In this document: positions 5,746 to 8,837 of the stretch, in pieces
Layout: the number at the start of each line of letters is the position of its first letter
Numbering within the stretch: position 1 is the stretch's first letter
Assembly (NCBI GenBank): GCA_041477005.1
Contig: JBGOUJ010000319.1
Location: 1 to 8,837 of the forward strand
Direction of reading: 5' to 3'
Length of the DNA stretch: 8,837 nucleotides
Source of the DNA: JBGOUJ01 sp041477005
GTDB lineage: Bacteria; Acidobacteriota; Terriglobia; Bryobacterales; JACQDG01
The notes under the pieces: generated by a model
The model's database searches: none
What the model was told of the DNA's origin: nothing
Seen by the model: the letters and a program-made list of their open reading frames with translations, nothing else
Translations under genes and position numbers: made by a program

Positions 5746-6842
5746 CGCTGGTGCCAGCGGCTATGGCGATCACGCGCGGCAACGGCCAGAGTGGGACGGT
5801 GGGGTCGCGCCTGAATGACGCGCTCGTGGTGACCGTGACGGCGGCCGGCGGGCTGCCCGTGCCCGGGGTGACCGTTACTTTTGCCCTGGCGGCCGGGTCG
5901 GCCACTCTAAGCGCCAACTCCGTCACCACCGGCGCTGACGGGACGGCAGGTGTCTCCGTGACGCTGGGTGCGGCGGCTGGCGCCGTGACCATCACGGCTT
6001 CGGTGTCAGGCCTGCCCGCGGTAACTTTCACCCTCACCGCCACACCCGGTTCCGGGGGAACCCAGGCCAGGGCGGCGGCCGTGGTTGGAGCCGGCTTGAG
6101 CAATCCAAGCGTAGGGCAGATTTCAGCGAATGGGTTGATCACGATATTCGGGGAGAATTTCGCTCCGGCGGGAACCTTGCTTAGTGTGGGCGGGGCGGAT
6201 CTCGTCGGCGGAAAGTTACCGACGAAATTCGGCGGCCTCTGCGTCGAAATCGCGGCGCAGCGGGCGCCGGTGTTTGTCGTGACGGCAGGTCAAATCAATG
6301 CCCAAACCCCCAGCGGCCTGAGTCCTGGCAACGCGACCGTCCAGGTGATTCTGAACTGCGGGGGGGCCGGCGAGGTGCGCAGCAATGCGCTGACGGTGAC
6401 GGTGCAGGCCGCCAGCCCGGAGTTCTTCTACTTCACGCAGCGGCCCGACGGACGTAACCCCATCGCGGCGCTAGATGCGGTGACGGGAGCCCGGGTGGGG
6501 CCCTCGGGTTTAATTCCGGGCGTTACTTTTACACCGGCGAAACCCGGCGAATTCTTGACGCTTTTCGCCACCGGTTTTGGATCGACAAATCCCGCCTTCG
6601 GCGCGGGCGAACTGCCGGACCGGGTCGGGTTCGTGACAGCGGCGGTGACGGTCCTGTTGGGCGACCGGTCTCTCGACGCAGGTGATGTTTTATACGCGGG
6701 AGTTGCGCCCGGATTCGCAGGGCTCTACCAGGTGAATATTCGCATTCCTGATTCGATCCCCGATGGAGAGGTGATGGTGACGATCCGCATCGGCAACTTC
6801 ACCAGCCCGGCGGGACCAACGGTGTCAGTGCGGAGGAATTGA
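4722..6842 (+). CDS. NHL-repeat secreted protein, C-terminal frame: NHL repeats, Ig-like domain and TIGR03437-type C-terminal domain
   Basis: The open frame starts at 4722, but its first 26 or so residues are out-of-frame read-through. Genuine sequence begins at GVISTFAG near 4805. Numbering the repaired protein (1,039 residues from 3722), NHL repeats 7-12 run to about residue 673. Next comes a bacterial Ig-like (Big-1/invasin-type) domain at about 680-776, with GQSGTVGSRLNDALVVTVT, VPGVTVTFALAAGSATLS and TGADGTAGVSVTLG. Last is a domain of about 255 residues, from about 782, with AAVVGAGLSNPSVGQISANG, LITIFGENFAP, VTAGQINAQTPSGL, ATGFGSTNP and APGFAGLYQVNIRIPDSIPD. I recognise this as the C-terminal domain abundant in Solibacter (TIGR03437 type). 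Its role is not established; it is thought to be found on many exported proteins. The whole looks like a cell-surface or secreted binding protein. Repeats 10-12 are shorter and more divergent. The next gene follows 46 bp later. The domain calls are strong, while the protein's function is unknown. Confidence 0.82.
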   Translation: MEARWTPRATSTLWIPTTTAYERSRPGGVISTFAGKSHFEGEGIPATQAVLYFPHGVALDRQGNLYFADRSNQRVRRVAPNGTIATVAGGSDVFGFSGDGGAATLAQLNFPWGVAVDDTGNLYIADTDNNRVREVAANGIISTLAGTGIAGSNGDNGPAAAAQLNSPRGLALDSAGNLYIAEALGNRIRKITPAGVITRVAGVDEAGFSGDGGLATSATLNGPTAVAVDRTGTIFIADTVNSRIRKISPAGIIDTLAQLPSPPNGVALDTAGNVLAAVNQRVLKVTPAGAISTIAGTASNQGADEGPATSVLFVGVRGLVVDSAGTVYAASSGTHKVMRLTSLVPAAMAITRGNGQSGTVGSRLNDALVVTVTAAGGLPVPGVTVTFALAAGSATLSANSVTTGADGTAGVSVTLGAAAGAVTITASVSGLPAVTFTLTATPGSGGTQARAAAVVGAGLSNPSVGQISANGLITIFGENFAPAGTLLSVGGADLVGGKLPTKFGGLCVEIAAQRAPVFVVTAGQINAQTPSGLSPGNATVQVILNCGGAGEVRSNALTVTVQAASPEFFYFTQRPDGRNPIAALDAVTGARVGPSGLIPGVTFTPAKPGEFLTLFATGFGSTNPAFGAGELPDRVGFVTAAVTVLLGDRSLDAGDVLYAGVAPGFAGLYQVNIRIPDSIPDGEVMVTIRIGNFTSPAGPTVSVRRN

Positions 6843-6888
6843 AGAATCAAGACTGCATCATAAGGCGCGTGTATATACGGTCTAAGTC

Positions 6889-7698
6889 ATGAGAAAGCTC
6901 CCGATCGGCCTGGCTCTGCTACTGCCGCTGGCGGCGCAAGTCACATCCAGATCCAAACCCACCACGGGGGTCGAACCCGACCCGGTCTACGCGACATCGA
7001 GCCGCCCGCGCGCTCTGGCCCTCATCGGCGACGTCTACCACGGCCCGATCCTGATGCGCGACGGGTTGATCTCGGCCCTGGTGAAAGAGAACATCCCGGT
7101 CACTTTCATTGAAGATCCCGCAGCCCTGAACGCCAAATCGCTGGCGGAGTATTCGCTGCTGATCATCGCCCGCAACGGCCGCTACTGGCCCGACGGCTAC
7201 GGCAAGCCGCAAACGGCCTGGATGACCGACGACCAGCAAAAGGCCGTCTGGGACTTCGTCCACAACGGCGGCGGCTTTCTCGCCGTGCACAACGCGCACA
7301 CCATGTACCCCCCGAACGGGCTGTACTACAAGCTGTTCGGCGGCGATTTCGGCGGCCACCCCAAGCCCTACACGTTCACCATACGGGTCGAGAACAAGAG
7401 CCACCCGATCACGGCCGGGGTGGAGGACTTCGACATCTACGACGAGCAGCACATGTCGAAATACTCCCTCGATCAGGAGCATCTCCTGCTCCGCTCCGTG
7501 GCGCGCGATAACCAGCAGGCAGCAGCGGGCTGGTGGCGCGAGATGGGCAAAGGCCGTTTCTGCTATCTGTCGCCGGGTCACACGCCGGAGGCGCTCAATC
7601 ATCCGATGATGCAGCGCCTGCTTCAGAACGCGGCCCGCTGGCTGGTTTCGGATCCCCGGGCGGCCGCTGGGCCGGTAGCGCCCCCGGTGGGCCCGTAA
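6889..7698 (+). CDS. secreted ThuA-like domain protein
   Basis: This 269-residue protein has an N-terminal signal peptide (MRKLPIGLALLLPLAAQ) followed by a ThuA-like domain of the class I glutamine amidotransferase-like fold. Family marks are RALALIGDVYHGPILMRDGL near residues 40-60, LLIIARNGRYWPDG (90-103), the glycine turn GGGFLAVHNAH (127-137), GGDFGGHPKPYTF (151-163), SHPITAGVEDFDIYDE (171-186) and the end motif YLSPGHTPEALNHP (226-239). ThuA was named from trehalose use in rhizobia. Secreted relatives are common in acidobacteria and planctomycetes, often near sugar oxidoreductases, but their reaction is not settled. No nucleophile cysteine in the GATase position is visible, so glutaminase activity is unlikely. 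The tail is Ala/Pro-rich. No good ribosome site precedes the ATG. Third codon positions become more strictly G/C here than in the NHL gene. The MBL gene follows after 30 bp, suggesting one transcript. Confidence 0.85.
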   Translation: MRKLPIGLALLLPLAAQVTSRSKPTTGVEPDPVYATSSRPRALALIGDVYHGPILMRDGLISALVKENIPVTFIEDPAALNAKSLAEYSLLIIARNGRYWPDGYGKPQTAWMTDDQQKAVWDFVHNGGGFLAVHNAHTMYPPNGLYYKLFGGDFGGHPKPYTFTIRVENKSHPITAGVEDFDIYDEQHMSKYSLDQEHLLLRSVARDNQQAAAGWWREMGKGRFCYLSPGHTPEALNHPMMQRLLQNAARWLVSDPRAAAGPVAPPVGP

Positions 7699-7728
7699 GG
7701 GAGGCCGTTGCAAACCTTGGAGGACTCC

Positions 7729-8837
7729 ATGCATCACCATTTCCATCCGTCGCGCAGAAACTTCCTGGGCGCCCTGCTGGGTTCGAGCCTGGCGGGGGCG
7801 TCGCTGCTCGAAATCAGCATCGTGCGCGCCGCCTTCGCGCGGGCGCAGGCGCCCCGGGCCGATGACAAGCTCTTCGACATCGAGAAAATCACCGACGGCG
7901 TCTATGCCGCCATCGCGCGCCCGGCCGTGGTCGGCAACTGCAATGCCGTGATCTTCGAGAACTCGGCCGACCTGCTGGTGGTCGACACGCACTCCAAGTC
8001 CTCGGCCGTCGCGTCCCTGGTGGCCCAGATTCGCAGAGAGGTGACGCGCAAGCCCGTCCGGTACGTCGTCAATACCCATTTTCATTACGATCACACGCAG
8101 GGCAACCCGGAATACGTCAAGGAATTCCCCAAGCTCGACATCGTGGCCAGCGAGACCACGAAAAAGCTACTGGTCGAGCTGGCGGAAAAGCGGTTGCGGG
8201 CCTCCCTGGAGCCGATCCCAGCATCCATCGCCCAGGCCGAGGAAAAGGCGGCCAAGGCCCGGACCGCCGCGGAGCGGGCCTACTACGCCGATGAAGCGCG
8301 ACAATGGAAGGCCTATCTGGCCGAAATGAAGGATTACCATGTCGCCCTGCCGACCATCACGTTCGCCGATTCCTACGTGATCCGGGACAAGGCCGGCGAA
8401 ATTCACCTGAGCTTCCAGGGCCGGGCGCACACCGCCAGCGACGTGGTCATTTACTCGCCGCAGAAGAAAGTCCTCGCCGCCGGCGACCTGATCCACGGAT
8501 CGTTTCCCAATGTCAGCGACGGCTTTCCCCGAGAATGGCCCGCCACGCTCGATGCGGTGGAGAGAATCGACTTCCAATATGTCGCTCCAGGACATGGCCC
8601 CGTCCAGACGAGCCGCGCACCCATCCGCAACATGCGCCACTATATCGAGGAGCTGACGGCGCGGGTGGCGGAAGGCAAAAGCGGCGGCAAGACCGCTGCC
8701 GAGCTGCAGAAATCGATCACGGCGAAGTCGCTGAAATCGCTCGCGGCCGACGGCTATGCCGATTACATTCTCGCCAATCGCGCCAAAGGCTATCGGCACT
8801 TCGGCCCGATCCGGCTGCAGGACGGCATCGACGCCAA
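7729..8837 (+). CDS. Tat-exported MBL-fold metallo-hydrolase, 3' end outside the window
   Basis: An ATG with GGAGG five bases upstream (7719-7723) opens a frame of 369 codons that is still open at the right edge. The N-terminus is MHHHFHPSRRNFLGALLGSS, a twin-arginine signal (SRRNFL) with a hydrophobic stretch and probable cleavage near ARAQA (36-41), so the protein is likely exported folded with its metals. The MBL metal set is complete: H117, H119, D121 and H122 in NTHFHYDHTQGN, H234 in GRAHTASDVV, D253 in LAAGDLIH and H289 in APGHGP. A Zn- or Fe-dependent hydrolase with a dinuclear site is predicted. Between about residues 148 and 205 is a charged, alanine-rich helical insertion (EKRLRASL, AQAEEKAAKARTAAERAYYADEA) that looks like a coiled coil. 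The substrate cannot be told; lactonase, esterase and thiolesterase activities all occur in this fold. It probably forms an operon with the ThuA-like gene. Confidence 0.9.
   Translation, partial: MHHHFHPSRRNFLGALLGSSLAGASLLEISIVRAAFARAQAPRADDKLFDIEKITDGVYAAIARPAVVGNCNAVIFENSADLLVVDTHSKSSAVASLVAQIRREVTRKPVRYVVNTHFHYDHTQGNPEYVKEFPKLDIVASETTKKLLVELAEKRLRASLEPIPASIAQAEEKAAKARTAAERAYYADEARQWKAYLAEMKDYHVALPTITFADSYVIRDKAGEIHLSFQGRAHTASDVVIYSPQKKVLAAGDLIHGSFPNVSDGFPREWPATLDAVERIDFQYVAPGHGPVQTSRAPIRNMRHYIEELTARVAEGKSGGKTAAELQKSITAKSLKSLAADGYADYILANRAKGYRHFGPIRLQDGIDA

Noticed and set aside
6919..8094. 391-codon open frame on the minus strand across the ThuA-like and MBL genes
   Set aside because: It is antisense to two genes with clear family motifs, and its His/Arg/Val-rich composition is what high G/C third positions produce on the opposite strand.
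8167..8799. 210-codon minus-strand open frame
   Set aside because: It lies opposite the MBL gene, whose metal-binding motifs are complete, and its own sequence shows no domain.

Overview
The window reads as a fragment of a high-GC soil acidobacterial chromosome, most likely of the Solibacter/Bryobacter kind. The strongest clue is a secreted NHL-repeat protein that ends in the 'Solibacter uncharacterized C-terminal domain' (TIGR03437 type). Other clues are a porin-like barrel fragment typical of that group, a secreted lactonase-type propeller, and a ThuA-like protein next to a Tat-exported metallo-beta-lactamase-fold hydrolase. The taxonomic call rests on recognised families, not on a database search.

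Layout. Positions 1-200 (minus strand) hold a short unidentified ORF whose stop overlaps a possible GTG start running off the left edge. Positions 201-459 contain no gene, only a 55-nt imperfect hairpin. Positions 460 to about 1250 (minus strand) are the C-terminal part of an outer-membrane barrel protein, broken by a +1 frameshift and lacking its N-terminal half. Directly abutting it, on the plus strand, is a compact toxin-antitoxin module. This is a palindrome-rich control region (1258-1347), then an AbrB-fold antitoxin and a VapC/PIN toxin that overlap by 23 bp. After a 183-bp spacer with a good sigma70-like promoter comes a secreted 6-phosphogluconolactonase-like beta-propeller (2207-3382). 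Its stop codon overlaps the start of a 60-codon ORF that resembles the 3' end of a transposase. Next is a roughly 1,040-residue secreted protein (3722-6842) with 12 NHL repeats, a bacterial Ig-like domain and the TIGR03437-type C-terminal domain. It is split into two frames by one extra base in a run of five G. Finally there is a probable two-gene unit: a secreted ThuA-like protein (6889-7698) and, 30 bp later, a Tat-signal MBL-fold hydrolase (7729 to the right edge, incomplete).

How they fit together. The plus-strand genes from 2207 onward nearly all encode exported proteins (lactonase propeller, NHL adhesin-like protein, ThuA-like protein, Tat-dependent MBL hydrolase), so the theme is cell-envelope and extracellular carbohydrate or small-molecule handling. 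The toxin-antitoxin module next to a truncated porin, and the possible transposase remnant, mark the left half as a rearranged accessory stretch. Both clear frameshifts are single-base gains at or near short G runs, so sequencing or assembly error is a live alternative to real gene decay. No new defence or mobile system could be supported. The most unusual elements are the palindrome array before the toxin-antitoxin genes and the double-propeller NHL protein.
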